The notes: generated by a model from the letters alone, not told the origin. A DNA stretch of 64,000 bases from Streptacidiphilus pinicola (GCF_003258295.1 NZ_QKYN01000065.1:1-64000), one strand, 5' to 3'; positions 36,802 to 46,239 are shown, counted from the stretch's first letter. Translations and numbers: made by a program.

Positions 36802-37653
36802 ATGATCAATGACACTCCCCCCGAGATGACCGAGCCCGGTATCGACGACGACGCCGAGGCGGTCCGCCGCGAGGCCGGCGCAGGCGAGAGCAGCCGCGCC
36901 AGCCGCGGCTGGTGGGACCGCAACGCCGACGAGTACCTGCTGGAGCACGGCGCCTTCCTCGGCGACGCCCGGTTCACCTGGTGCCCCGAGGGCCTCGACG
37001 AGGCCGAGGCCCGACTGCTCGGCGACCACGCCGCGCTGCGCGGGGCCCGCGTGCTGGAGATCGGCGCGGGCGCGGCCCAGTGCTCGCGCTGGCTGGCGGA
37101 CCAGGGCGCCCTCCCGGTCGCGCTCGACCTCTCCCACCGGATGCTGCAGCACGCCCGCCGCATCGACGAGCAGTCGGCGCGCACGCCGGTGCCGCTGGTC
37201 GAGGCGGACGCCACCGTGCTGCCCTTCGCGGACGCGAGCTTCGACCTGGCCTGCTCCGCCTACGGCGCGGTGCCCTTCGCCGCCGACACCGCGCGGCTGA
37301 TGCGCGAGGTGCACCGGGTGCTGAAGCCCGGCGCGCGCTGGGTCTTCTCGGTCACTCACCCGATCCGCTGGGCCTTCCCCGACGAGCCGGGCGTCGAGGG
37401 CCTGACGGCCACCACCTCCTACTTCGACCGCACCCCTTATGTCGAGCAGGACGAGAGCGGCGCCGCCGTCTACGTCGAGCACCACCGGACCCTCGGCGAC
37501 CGGGTGCGCGAGCTGGCGCTGGCCGGCTTCCGCCTGATCGACCTGGTCGAGCCGGAGTGGCCCGAGGGCCTCACCTCAGAGTGGGGCGGCTGGAGCCCCC
37601 TTCGCGGTCGCCGTCTCCCCGGCACCGCCGTGTTCGTCTGCGTCCGCGACTGA
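36802..37653 (+). CDS. Class I SAM-dependent methyltransferase
   Basis: 283 residues from the ATG at 36802; the open frame extends upstream through the rpsA promoter and is not coding there. Motif I is VLEIGAGAAQCSRWLADQG near residue 92, motif II contains LVEADATVLPFADASFD, and the Methyltransf_11 fold continues to the end. Substrate unknown; such proteins modify small molecules in many pathways. No SD is visible; a TACGCT nine bases upstream may be a leaderless -10. Its 3' end overlaps the convergent DUF3068 gene by 78 bases. Confidence 0.9.
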   Translation: MINDTPPEMTEPGIDDDAEAVRREAGAGESSRASRGWWDRNADEYLLEHGAFLGDARFTWCPEGLDEAEARLLGDHAALRGARVLEIGAGAAQCSRWLADQGALPVALDLSHRMLQHARRIDEQSARTPVPLVEADATVLPFADASFDLACSAYGAVPFAADTARLMREVHRVLKPGARWVFSVTHPIRWAFPDEPGVEGLTATTSYFDRTPYVEQDESGAAVYVEHHRTLGDRVRELALAGFRLIDLVEPEWPEGLTSEWGGWSPLRGRRLPGTAVFVCVRD

Positions 37654-38622
37654 GGCGACCGGCAGCGTCGGTGGGGCGGTCCGACGCCGGGCCCGCCCCT
37701 CGACGACGAAGGCCAGTGCCAGCGCGGCGACGCCCAACAGCGGTAGCCCGGTGGGCAGATCGTCGCGCAGCAGGAGCAGCAGGGTCCGCTCCTTCTTCAC
37801 CAGCGCGACGGTGGCGGCCTGGTAGTCGGGGCGGATCTTCACGTCCCCGGAGAAGATGGTCACCGGCGCCATGCCGGAGCTCGGCGGCATCCGCAGCTGT
37901 TCGTTGTGCACTTCCTCGCCGTTGATCGGCGCCCCGGTGACCGGGTCGACCCAGAACTTGCGCACGGTGGTGTACCAACGCTGGTAGCCGAGGCTGTCGA
38001 TCTGCTGCGGCGTGATCGCGACGCCGTCCGGCATCGCCTTCGGGAACGGCACCCGGGTCCAGGGGATCGTCTGCTCGAAGTAGTAGACGGTCAGCCCGTC
38101 GAGCTGCGTGGTGCCCTTGTAGTGGATGGGCGCCGAGGTGCGGGTCTGCGGGTCGAAGTACTGGTAGTCGTGGGGCTGGGTGTCGAAGGGGAACTTGTAC
38201 TCGATGCCGACGCGGCTGAGCGCCTGCCCGTCGACGTTCTCGCCGCAGCAGTGCACCGGCTCCTGGGTGTGCGCGTCGAAGGGGTAGACCTCCGGGATGG
38301 CGGAGAGCCGCTTGCCGTCGTTGCCCAGCACGTAGGAGAGCGCGTCCCAGACGACGACGGACCGGCCGGTGCGCCTCTGGTAGGCCTCGGCCGCACCGGC
38401 GTCGCCCTTGAGGGTCTCGACGATGGTGACGTGCTGGTGCGGGACGCCGGCCATCTTGCTGTAGTCGATCAGTGTGGCGTCCTTCGCCTCCAGCACGACG
38501 GCCTGGTACTGGTTGTCCGGCACCGCGACCACGTGCGGGTAGACCCACACCCGCAGCATCACGCCGAGCACGGCGAGGAAGGCCGCGAGGGCCACCAGGA
38601 CGAGGGAGAGCCGCTGCCGCAT
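37576..38622 (-). CDS. DUF3068 (PorA-like) membrane protein
   Basis: 348 residues. An N-terminal TM helix (LVLVALAAFLAVLGVMLRVWV), a large extracytoplasmic domain (about 35-300) with two neighbouring cysteines in EPVHCCGENVD, and a second TM helix near 305-325 (LPLLGVAALALAFVVEG), then an Ala/Thr-rich cytoplasmic tail. This topology fits the actinobacterial DUF3068 family, annotated as PorA-like without proven function. GGGGAGAGG precedes the ATG. A 44-residue membrane peptide is encoded 13 bases upstream. The 3' end overlaps the methyltransferase. Confidence 0.85.
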   Translation of the reverse strand: MRQRLSLVLVALAAFLAVLGVMLRVWVYPHVVAVPDNQYQAVVLEAKDATLIDYSKMAGVPHQHVTIVETLKGDAGAAEAYQRRTGRSVVVWDALSYVLGNDGKRLSAIPEVYPFDAHTQEPVHCCGENVDGQALSRVGIEYKFPFDTQPHDYQYFDPQTRTSAPIHYKGTTQLDGLTVYYFEQTIPWTRVPFPKAMPDGVAITPQQIDSLGYQRWYTTVRKFWVDPVTGAPINGEEVHNEQLRMPPSSGMAPVTIFSGDVKIRPDYQAATVALVKKERTLLLLLRDDLPTGLPLLGVAALALAFVVEGRARRRTAPPTLPVASVADADEHGGAGETATAKGAPAAPL

Positions 38623-38635
38623 CCGCCTCTCCCCG

Positions 38636-38770
38636 CTACGGGTGCGCCGGAGCGCTGGTGAGCAGGGGTTTGGCCGTCGTCGGCCCGTTCTGGTCGGCGA
38701 GCGGCACGGCCACGAAGGCCATCAGTACCGCCACCACGGCTCCCACGGCCGCCGCGATCAGCGCGCGCAC
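38636..38770 (-). CDS. SPW_0924-type membrane micropeptide (44 aa)
   Basis: 44 residues starting MCALIAAAVGAVVAVLMAFV, one TM helix, then a short outside part PLADQNGPTTAKPLLTSAPA. It matches my memory of the SPW_0924 family of Streptomyces, ending in KPLLTxxPAHP. GGAAGGGGCGG stands immediately before the ATG. The DUF3068 gene follows after 13 bases, so the two form an operon. Function unknown; it might assist the DUF3068 protein in the membrane. Confidence 0.8.
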   Translation of the reverse strand: MRALIAAAVGAVVAVLMAFVAVPLADQNGPTTAKPLLTSAPAHP

Positions 38771-38831
38771 ATCCGCCCCTTCCCGTCGATGCCCGGGCAG
38801 ATGCGCACCGTAGCGTCGACCATCACAAATG

Positions 38832-38843
38832 AGAACGGGTTCT
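38832..38843. promoter_or_regulatory. Palindrome before the polyamine-type ABC operon
   Basis: AGAAC-GG-GTTCT, flanked as TGAGAACGGGTTCTACC, between the divergent micropeptide and ABC genes. It resembles both KstR/TetR-type AAC-N2-GTT sites and a degenerate Zur box; neither can be chosen from sequence. It is 54 bases before the ABC start. Confidence 0.45.
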
Positions 38844-38896
38844 ACCTTGTTTCCGGGGTCAGTTCGGCGCGCCGGATGTTGGGCATCTATGTGGTC

Positions 38897-39922
38897 ATGA
38901 CGGTGACCCTGAGCGGCGTGAGCAAGAAGTTCGGCGCGGTGCGCGCCGTCGACGGGGTGGATCTGGAGATCCGGTCCGGCGAGTTCTTCTCCATGCTCGG
39001 CCCCTCCGGTTCCGGCAAGACCACCGTGCTACGGCTGATCGCCGGCTTCGAGGAACCCACCACGGGCACGGTGCAGCTCGCCGGGCGCGACGTGACCCGG
39101 CTGCCGCCGTTCGACCGGGACGTGAACACCGTCTTCCAGGACTACGCACTCTTCCCGCACCTGTCGGTCCGTCAGAACGTGGAGTACGGCCTGCGGGTGA
39201 AGCGGGTCGCCAAGGCGGAGCGGATCTCCCGGGCCGAACAGGCACTGGCCACCGTCCACCTGGAGGGCTTCGCGAACCGCAGCCCCGCGGCGCTCTCCGG
39301 TGGCCAGCGACAGCGCGTCGCGCTGGCCCGCGCGCTGGTCAACCGGCCCTCGGTGCTGCTGCTGGACGAGCCGCTCGGCGCGCTCGACCTCAAGCTGCGG
39401 CTGGAGATGCAGTCGGAGCTGAAGCAGATCCAGCGCGAGGCCCGGATCACCTTCGTCTTCGTCACCCACGACCAGGACGAGGCGCTGACCATGAGCGACC
39501 GCGTCGCCGTCTTCAACGCCGGCCGGATCGAGCAGGTCGGCACGCCCGCCGAGGTCTACGAGCGTCCGGCCACGCCGTTCGTCGCCGGCTTCGTCGGCAC
39601 CTCGAACCTGGTGGAGGGCGAGACCGCGGCCAAGATCCTCGGCTCGCACGGCAGTTACTCCGTCAGGCCGGAGAAGATCCGGATCCTGCCGCCGGGCACG
39701 GCCGCGCGCGGCGACGAGGTGGCCGCACCCGGCCGGATCGCCGACGTCGTGTACGCGGGCGCGCAGACCCGCTTCCTGGTGGACCTGGAGGCCGGTGGCC
39801 GCCTCACCGCGCTGCGGCAGAACCGCGACGAGGACGGCGACGAGGCGCTGCGCCACCGCGGCGCGGGCGTGGTCCTGGCCTGGCGACGCACCCACACGGT
39901 CGAGCTCACCCAAGCGAACTGA
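38897..39922 (+). CDS. Polyamine-type ABC transporter ATP-binding protein
   Basis: 341 residues from the ATG at 38897; the longer frame overlaps the micropeptide on the other strand. Walker A GPSGSGKTT (residue 36), Q-loop VFQDYALFPHL, signature LSGGQRQRV, Walker B LLLDEPLGALD, H-loop THDQDEA. The C-terminal TOBE-like domain runs from about 250 (SVRPEKIRILP). It resembles PotA. The start has no SD; the ATG follows TATGTGGTC, perhaps leaderless. It energises the two permeases encoded downstream. Confidence 0.9.
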   Translation: MTVTLSGVSKKFGAVRAVDGVDLEIRSGEFFSMLGPSGSGKTTVLRLIAGFEEPTTGTVQLAGRDVTRLPPFDRDVNTVFQDYALFPHLSVRQNVEYGLRVKRVAKAERISRAEQALATVHLEGFANRSPAALSGGQRQRVALARALVNRPSVLLLDEPLGALDLKLRLEMQSELKQIQREARITFVFVTHDQDEALTMSDRVAVFNAGRIEQVGTPAEVYERPATPFVAGFVGTSNLVEGETAAKILGSHGSYSVRPEKIRILPPGTAARGDEVAAPGRIADVVYAGAQTRFLVDLEAGGRLTALRQNRDEDGDEALRHRGAGVVLAWRRTHTVELTQAN

Positions 39923-39955
39923 CCGGCACCGGAACCGATTGGAGAGCACACCCTC

Positions 39956-41161
39956 ATGCGTACCCTCCGTCCCCTGGCGGCCCTCGCCGCCACCGCAGCG
40001 CTGCTGCTCACGGGCGCCTGCTCGGCCTCGAAGAGCCCCGGCGGCCAGACGCCGTCCGGGTTCACCCCGCCCAGGGTCCCGATGCGGCAGAGCCTCGGCG
40101 CGGGCGAGGGATCGGTCGACGTCGTGGCCTGGGCCGGGTACGTGGAGTACGGCCAGGACAGCAAGACGGTCGACTGGGTCACCCCGTTCACGAAGGCGAC
40201 CGGCTGCAAGGTGAACCTCAAGGTGGCCGGCACCTCCGACGAGATGGTCGCGCTGATGAAGACCGGCCAGTACGACACGGTCTCCGCCTCGGGCGACGCC
40301 ACGCTGCGGCTGATCGCGGGCGGCGACGTCGCCCCGGTCAACACCAAGCTGGTGCCGAACTACGCCACCGTCTACCCGGGTCTGAAGAACCAACCGTGGA
40401 ACTCGGTCGGCGGCGTCCCCTACGGCATCCCGCACGGCCGCGGCGCCAACCTGCTGATGTACAACACCGCCAAGGTCACCCCGGCGCCGACCAGCTGGGG
40501 GGCGGTCTTCGACCCGAACTCCCCCTACAAGGGCCACCTGACCGCGTACGACGACCCGATCTACATCGCCGACGCGGCGCTGTACCTGATGAAGACCAAG
40601 CCCTCACTTGGCATCAGGAACCCCTACGCGCTGACCGCCGACCAGTTGAACGCCGCCGTCACGCTGCTCAAGGACCAGAAGCCGAACGTCAACGCCTACT
40701 GGAGCGACTACACCAAGGAGCAGGCCTCCTTCGACTCCGGCGACTTCTGGCTGGGCACCACCTGGGAGGTGATCCAGCAGGCCGTGGCCGCCGACGGCAA
40801 GGTGAAGACGGCCGCGATCCTGCCCAGCGAGGGCTCGACCGGCTGGTCCGACACCTGGATGGTCTCCGCGCACGCGCAGCACCCCAACTGCGCCTACGAG
40901 TGGATGAACTACATCGTCTCGCCGTCCGTCAACGCCCAGGTGGCCGAGTACTTCGGTGAGGCCCCGGCCAACTCGCAGGCCTGCGGCTACATCAAGGACA
41001 ACCCGAACTTCTGCGCCGACTACCACGCGAACGACGAGTCGTGGTGGAGGAACGTCTACTACTGGAACACCCCGACCAGGAACTGCGTGGACGGCAGCGG
41101 CAGGAACGACTGCACCGACTACGCGCAGTGGGTCACCGCCTGGAACGAGATCAAGAGCTGA
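39956..41161 (+). CDS. Polyamine-type ABC transporter substrate-binding lipoprotein
   Basis: 401 residues. Signal peptide and lipobox LTGAC with Cys22, then a PotD-like type II binding fold with VDVVAWAGYVEYGQD and the C-terminal WNEIKS. Spermidine/putrescine-type proteins are about 350-400 residues, so length fits. GGAGAG precedes the start. The stop overlaps the first permease (TGATG). Substrate specificity is inferred by family. Confidence 0.88.
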   Translation: MRTLRPLAALAATAALLLTGACSASKSPGGQTPSGFTPPRVPMRQSLGAGEGSVDVVAWAGYVEYGQDSKTVDWVTPFTKATGCKVNLKVAGTSDEMVALMKTGQYDTVSASGDATLRLIAGGDVAPVNTKLVPNYATVYPGLKNQPWNSVGGVPYGIPHGRGANLLMYNTAKVTPAPTSWGAVFDPNSPYKGHLTAYDDPIYIADAALYLMKTKPSLGIRNPYALTADQLNAAVTLLKDQKPNVNAYWSDYTKEQASFDSGDFWLGTTWEVIQQAVAADGKVKTAAILPSEGSTGWSDTWMVSAHAQHPNCAYEWMNYIVSPSVNAQVAEYFGEAPANSQACGYIKDNPNFCADYHANDESWWRNVYYWNTPTRNCVDGSGRNDCTDYAQWVTAWNEIKS

Positions 41162-42015
41162 TGCACCGCTCCCCCGTCCGCAGACTGGCCGGGGCGCTGC
41201 ACCGGCGCCCCGGCCTGCGGCTGACCGCGCTGCTCTCCGCGCCGATGGCCTGGCTGGTGCTGGCCTATCTCGGCTCGCTGGGCGTGCTGCTGCTGTCGGC
41301 GTTCTGGACCACCAACGACTTCACCTCGCAGGTGGAGTACGTCTGGAACACCGACAACTTCGCCAACATCCTCAGCGACCCGGTCTACCGGACGGTCGCG
41401 CTGCGCACGCTCGGGATCGCCGTCGGCGTGACCGTCGTGGACGGCGCGCTGGCGCTGCCGATGGCGTTCTACATGGCCCGGGTCGCCCGGCCGCGCAGCC
41501 GCCGGCTGCTGCTGGTGGCCGTGACGGCGCCGCTGTGGGCGGGGTACCTGGTCAAGGCGTACGCGTGGTGGGTGATGCTCAGCCACGGCGGGGTGCTGGA
41601 CTGGGCGGTGGGCACGCCGGGCTTCGGCGTGCCCGCGGTGGTGATCACGCTGTCCTACCTGTGGCTGCCCTACATGGTGCTGCCGCTCTACGCCGCGTTC
41701 GCGCAACTGCCCGACAGCGTGCTGGACGCCTCCGCCGACCTGGGCGCGCGGCCCTGGCGCACCTTCCGGTCCGTCGTGCTGCCGCTGGTCAAGCCGGCGC
41801 TGATCGCGGGCTCGATCTTCACCTTCTCGCTGAGCCTCGGCGACTACCTCACCGTGCAGATCGTGGGCGGGACGACGCAGATGCTGGGCAACGTGATCGC
41901 GTCCGACGTGACGCTGAACCTGCCGATGGCGGCCGCGGTCTCGTGCGTCCCGGTGCTGCTGATCGTCGGCTACCTGCTGGCCGTGCGCCGCACGGGCGCG
42001 TGGGAGAACCTCTGA
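41161..42015 (+). CDS. Polyamine-type ABC transporter permease 1
   Basis: 284 residues, six or so membrane helices, PotB-like. EAA loop is DASADLGARPWRTFRSVVLPL near residue 195. The ATG overlaps the stop of the binding protein and the stop overlaps the second permease (TGATG), so all are coupled. Confidence 0.9.
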   Translation: MHRSPVRRLAGALHRRPGLRLTALLSAPMAWLVLAYLGSLGVLLLSAFWTTNDFTSQVEYVWNTDNFANILSDPVYRTVALRTLGIAVGVTVVDGALALPMAFYMARVARPRSRRLLLVAVTAPLWAGYLVKAYAWWVMLSHGGVLDWAVGTPGFGVPAVVITLSYLWLPYMVLPLYAAFAQLPDSVLDASADLGARPWRTFRSVVLPLVKPALIAGSIFTFSLSLGDYLTVQIVGGTTQMLGNVIASDVTLNLPMAAAVSCVPVLLIVGYLLAVRRTGAWENL

Positions 42016-42809
42016 TGCATCTGAACCGCCGCTCCCGGATCGCGCTGCGGCTCGCCATGGCGCTGGGCCTCGCCGTGCTCTACGTGCCGTTGCTGGTGGT
42101 GCTGCTCAACTCCTTCAACGCCTCGCGCTCGTTCGCGTGGCCGCCGACCGGCTTCAGTCTCCGGTGGTGGCAGGCGGCGTGGCAGGAGCCGGGGCTGCGG
42201 ACGGCGCTGTGGACCTCCGTACGGGCCGGGCTGGGCGCGACGGCGGTGGCGCTCGTCCTCGGCACCATGGCCGCGTTCGCGGCGACGCGCTACCGGTTCT
42301 TCGGGCGGCAGGCGGTGTCGTTCCTGCTGATCCTGCCGATCGCGCTGCCCGGCATCGTCACCGGCATCGCGCTGAACGCGGCGTTCCGGACGGTGCTGAC
42401 GCCGCTGGGCATCGGATTCGGGCTCTTCACCGTCATCGTCGGGCATGCGACGTTCTGCATCGTCGTGGTCTTCAACAACGTGTCGGCACGGCTGCGCCGG
42501 CTGCCCGGCAGCGGCGAGGACGCCTCGGCCGACCTCGGCGCGCACACCTTCCAGACGTTCTGGTACATCACCCTGCCCGCGGTGCGCGGCGCGCTGTTCG
42601 CGGGCGCGCTGCTAGCGTTCGCGCTCTCCTTCGACGAGATCGTGGTGACGACCTTCACCGCGGGGCCGGGCACCCAGACGCTGCCGCTGTGGATCTTCGA
42701 CAACCTGGCCCGGCCCAACCAGGGCCCGGTCGTCGACGTCGTCGCCTCCGCTCTCATCGTGCTGTCGGCGCTGCCGGTCTGGCTGGCGCACCGGATGAGC
42801 GCCCCGTAG
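42015..42809 (+). CDS. Polyamine-type ABC transporter permease 2
   Basis: 264 residues, PotC-like. Six helices and EAA loop DASADLGAHTFQTFWYITLP. The start is coupled to permease 1. This is the last gene of the operon; it converges with polA after 14 bases, with no clear hairpin between. Confidence 0.9.
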   Translation: MHLNRRSRIALRLAMALGLAVLYVPLLVVLLNSFNASRSFAWPPTGFSLRWWQAAWQEPGLRTALWTSVRAGLGATAVALVLGTMAAFAATRYRFFGRQAVSFLLILPIALPGIVTGIALNAAFRTVLTPLGIGFGLFTVIVGHATFCIVVVFNNVSARLRRLPGSGEDASADLGAHTFQTFWYITLPAVRGALFAGALLAFALSFDEIVVTTFTAGPGTQTLPLWIFDNLARPNQGPVVDVVASALIVLSALPVWLAHRMSAP

Positions 42810-42823
42810 GGGCGCTACGCGCC

Positions 42824-45568
42824 TCAGTGACCTGCGTCCTCCCAGTTGCGCCCCGCGCCGACGGAGACGTCGAGGGGCGCGCGCAGCGGGTAGGCGCCGG
42901 CCATCTCGCGGCGGACCAGCTCCTCGACGGCGGTGCGCTCACCGGGGGCGATCTCCAGCACGATTTCGTCGTGGACCTGGAGCAGCATCCGCGAGGCCAG
43001 CTGTGCCTCGCGCAGGGCCGTGTCGACCTTCAGCATCGCGATCTTGACGATGTCGGCGGCCGAACCCTGGATCGGGGCGTTGAGGGCCATCCGCTCGGCC
43101 ATCTCGCGGCGCTGGCGGTTGTCGCTGTTGAGGTCCGGCAGGTAGCGGCGGCGGCCCAGCAGGGTCTCGGTGTAGCCGGTGCCGCGGGCCTCCTCGACGA
43201 CGCGCTGCAGGTAGTCGCGCACGCCGCCGAAGCGCTCGAAGTAGGTGTCCATCAGGCGGCGCGCCTCGGCCGTCTCGATGCCGAGCTGCTGGGAGAGGCC
43301 GAAGGCGGACAGCCCGTAGGCCAGTCCGTAGGACATGGCCTTGACCTTGCGGCGCATCTCCGCGTCCACCGCGCCCGGCGCCACGTCGAAGACGTAGGAG
43401 CCGACGGTGGTGTGCAGGTCCTCGCCGGAGGCGAAGGCGGCCAGCAGGCCCTCGTCCTCGGAGAGGTGGGCCATGACGCGCAGCTCGATCTGGCTGTAGT
43501 CGGCCGTCAGCAGCGTCTCGTAGCCCTCGCCGACCACGAAGGCGCGGCGGATCATCCGGCCCTCCTCGGTGCGGACCGGGATGTTCTGCAGGTTCGGGTC
43601 GGTGGAGGAGAGGCGGCCGGTGGCGGCGACCATCTGGTTGAAGGTGGTGTGGATGCGGCCGTCGGCGGCGATCGTCTTGATCAGGCCCTCGACGGTGGTG
43701 CGCAGCCTGGTCTGGTCGCGGTGGCGCAGCAGGATGACGGGCAGCTCGTGCTCGGTCTGACCGGCCAGCCAGGTGAGCGCGTCGGCGTCGGTGGTGTACC
43801 CCGTCTTGATCTTCTTGGTCTTGGGCAGGCCCAGCTCGTTGAAGAGGATCTCCTGCAGCTGCTTGGGCGAGCCGAGGTTGAACTCGTGGCCGACCGCGTG
43901 GTGGGCCTCCTTGACGGCCTGCTGCACGGCGGAGCCGAACTGGATCTCCAGCTGGGCGAGCCACTCCCGGTCGGCGGCGATGCCGGTGCGCTCCATCCGG
44001 GCCAGCAGGGCGGCGATGGGGAGCTCCAGCTCGCGCATCAGGGCCGGCCCGCTGTCCTTGGCGAGGCGCTCCTCGAGCGCCTGGGCCAGGTCGAGCACCG
44101 TGCGGGCCTCGACCATGAGCAGCTCGGCGGCCGCGGCCGCCGCGTCGTCCTCGGAGGCCTCGTCGCCGAAGGCGAGCTGGCCGGAGTCGGCCGCGGCCGC
44201 TGAGCCGAGGGTCCGGCCCAGGTACTCCTCCGCCAGCACGTCGAGGCCGAAGGTGCGGCGGCCGGGCTTCTCCAGATAGGCGGCCAGGGCGCTGTCGGCC
44301 TCGATGCCCTCGATCTCCCAGCCGTGCTCGGCGAAGGCACGCTGGACCTGCTTGGCGATGTGCAGCGCCTTGGGCCGCGCCGGGTCGGCGAGCCAGCCGG
44401 CGAAGGCCCGCTCGTCCTCCTCGGCCAGCGCGGTCGGGTCGAACCAGGCGGCGGGGCCCGACTCGACGGCCAGCCCCACGGCCTTGACGTGACCCTCGCC
44501 CAGGGCCCAGGCGTAGTCCGCCTCCAGCCCGACGCGGGCCTCGGCGGCGTGCTCGGCGAGCCAGGCGGCGAGCGCGCCCGGCTCGGTCAGCAGCACGCCG
44601 TGGATGTCGACGCCGGGGCCGGCCTGCACGTCGACCTCGGCGCCGGCCTCGCCCGCGCCCGGGTCGACCGCGAAGAGGCGGTCGCGCAACTGCTGGTTGC
44701 GGAACTCCAGGGTGTCGAGCAGCAGCGTGGTGGCGGGCACGTCGTACGGCTGCCGGGCGAGCTCGCCGACGCCGAGCGGCAGCTCGACGTCGCGGATCAG
44801 CTCGGTCAGCTCGCGGTTGAGCTTGACGTCCTGCAGGCCGCCGCGGAGCTTCTCGCCGATCTTGCCCTTGACCTCGTCGGCGTGGGCGACCAGCTCGGCG
44901 AAGCTGCCGTACTGGTTGATCCACTTGGCGGCGGTCTTCTCACCGACGCCCGGAATGCCGGGCAGGTTGTCCGACGGGTCGCCGCGCAGCGCGGCCAGGT
45001 CCGGGTACTGGGCGGGGGTGACGCCGTACTTCTCGAACACCTTGTCGGGGGTGTAGCGGGTGAACTCGGAGACGCCCTTGGTCGGGTAGAGCACGGTGAC
45101 GTTCTCGGTGACCAGCTGCAGCGAGTCCCGGTCGCCGGTGAGGATCAGCACCTCGTAGCCCTCGGCCGCGGCGGCGGTGGCCAGGGTGGCGATGATGTCG
45201 TCGGCCTCGTACTCGGGCGAGCGCAGGTGCGGCACGCGCATCGCGTCGAGCAGCTCGGAGACCAGCTCGACCTGGCCGCGGAAGCCCTCGGGCGAGGCGG
45301 AGCGGGTGGCCTTGTACTCGGGGTAGATGCCGGCCCGGAAGGTCTTGCGGGAGACGTCGAAGGCGACGGCGAAGTGCGTGGGCTGCTCGTCGCGCAGGAT
45401 GTTGGCCAGCATCGAGGTGAAGCCGTAGACGGCGTTGGTCGACTGGCCCGTGACAGTGGAGAAGTTCTCCTCGGGCAGGGCGTAGAAGGCGCGGTAGGCC
45501 ATGGAGTGGCCGTCCATGAGCAGCAGCCGCCCCTGGGAGCCGCCGGTCGAACCCTTACTGCCTGCCAT
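42824..45568 (-). CDS. polA: DNA polymerase I
   Basis: 914 residues from the ATG at 45568; upstream extension of the frame is not coding. The N-terminal 5' nuclease domain starts LLLMDGHSMAYRAFYAL and includes PDLAALRGDPSDNLPGIPGV. The middle 3'-5' exonuclease-like domain (about 320-500) lacks a recognisable D-x-E active site, as in other actinobacterial PolA. Polymerase motif A is TADYSQIELRVMAHLS, motif B RKVKAMSYGLAYGLS and motif C QVHDEIVLE. Role in Okazaki fragment maturation and repair. Confidence 0.97.
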   Translation of the reverse strand: MAGSKGSTGGSQGRLLLMDGHSMAYRAFYALPEENFSTVTGQSTNAVYGFTSMLANILRDEQPTHFAVAFDVSRKTFRAGIYPEYKATRSASPEGFRGQVELVSELLDAMRVPHLRSPEYEADDIIATLATAAAAEGYEVLILTGDRDSLQLVTENVTVLYPTKGVSEFTRYTPDKVFEKYGVTPAQYPDLAALRGDPSDNLPGIPGVGEKTAAKWINQYGSFAELVAHADEVKGKIGEKLRGGLQDVKLNRELTELIRDVELPLGVGELARQPYDVPATTLLLDTLEFRNQQLRDRLFAVDPGAGEAGAEVDVQAGPGVDIHGVLLTEPGALAAWLAEHAAEARVGLEADYAWALGEGHVKAVGLAVESGPAAWFDPTALAEEDERAFAGWLADPARPKALHIAKQVQRAFAEHGWEIEGIEADSALAAYLEKPGRRTFGLDVLAEEYLGRTLGSAAAADSGQLAFGDEASEDDAAAAAAELLMVEARTVLDLAQALEERLAKDSGPALMRELELPIAALLARMERTGIAADREWLAQLEIQFGSAVQQAVKEAHHAVGHEFNLGSPKQLQEILFNELGLPKTKKIKTGYTTDADALTWLAGQTEHELPVILLRHRDQTRLRTTVEGLIKTIAADGRIHTTFNQMVAATGRLSSTDPNLQNIPVRTEEGRMIRRAFVVGEGYETLLTADYSQIELRVMAHLSEDEGLLAAFASGEDLHTTVGSYVFDVAPGAVDAEMRRKVKAMSYGLAYGLSAFGLSQQLGIETAEARRLMDTYFERFGGVRDYLQRVVEEARGTGYTETLLGRRRYLPDLNSDNRQRREMAERMALNAPIQGSAADIVKIAMLKVDTALREAQLASRMLLQVHDEIVLEIAPGERTAVEELVRREMAGAYPLRAPLDVSVGAGRNWEDAGH

Positions 45569-45753
45569 GCCTCGCCACCCGCCGCTCTGCCGAATACCTG
45601 TCCCCGAAATCCTATGACCCGGCGCTGACACTTCCGCCCGTGCCACAGCGCGCGGAGCGATCCGCGTCACATGGGCCGGAGACCTCCCGCGTCGTACCAT
45701 CGCACCGATCTCGCACGACGGAGATCCCGAACGACAACGGCGTCAGGAGCAAC

Positions 45754-46239
45754 ATGGCCGACCAGCCCAGCACCGAGCAGCCCGCCCCCGAGCAGCCAGG
45801 CGTCCAGCTGAACGTCCCGCAGGACGTGCTGGACCACTTCGCGAAGCTGGGGGTGACGGCCGAGACCTTCTCCGGCGGCCACCTCGGCGAGAAGCTCGGC
45901 ATCCGGATCGTGGAGGCCTCCCCGGAGCGCGTGGTGGGCACCATGCCGGTCGAGGGCAACCAGCAGCCCTACGGCCTGCTGCACGGCGGCGCCTCCGCGG
46001 CCCTGGCCGAGACCCTCGGCTCGATCGGCTCGATGCTCCACGCCGGCCCCGGCCGCTACGCGGTGGGCGTCGACCTGAACGCCACCCACCACCGCAGCGC
46101 CACCTCCGGCCTGGTCACCGGCGTCGCCACCGCCGTCTTCCGCGGCCGCACCGCGGCGACCTTCGAGATCGCGATCACGGACGACCAGGGCCGCCGCATC
46201 ACCAGCTGCCGCCTGACCTGCATGCTCCGCGACCTGTAG
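45754..46239 (+). CDS. PaaI-type hotdog-fold thioesterase
   Basis: 161 residues from the ATG at 45754 with CAGGAGC upstream. An unstructured N-terminus (PSTEQPAPEQPG) precedes a hotdog domain with NQQPYGLLHGGASAALAETLGS, containing the HGG motif and catalytic acid of PaaI/4-HBT thioesterases, and VDLNATHHRSATSG. It hydrolyses acyl- or aryl-CoA; substrate unknown. Divergent from polA, an arrangement seen in other Streptomyces. Confidence 0.9.
   Translation: MADQPSTEQPAPEQPGVQLNVPQDVLDHFAKLGVTAETFSGGHLGEKLGIRIVEASPERVVGTMPVEGNQQPYGLLHGGASAALAETLGSIGSMLHAGPGRYAVGVDLNATHHRSATSGLVTGVATAVFRGRTAATFEIAITDDQGRRITSCRLTCMLRDL

Noticed and set aside
38831-38847. Definite Zur box
   Set aside because: TGAGAACGGGTTCTACC matches only in part, and the operon is polyamine-type rather than zinc-type; kept only as an unassigned palindrome.
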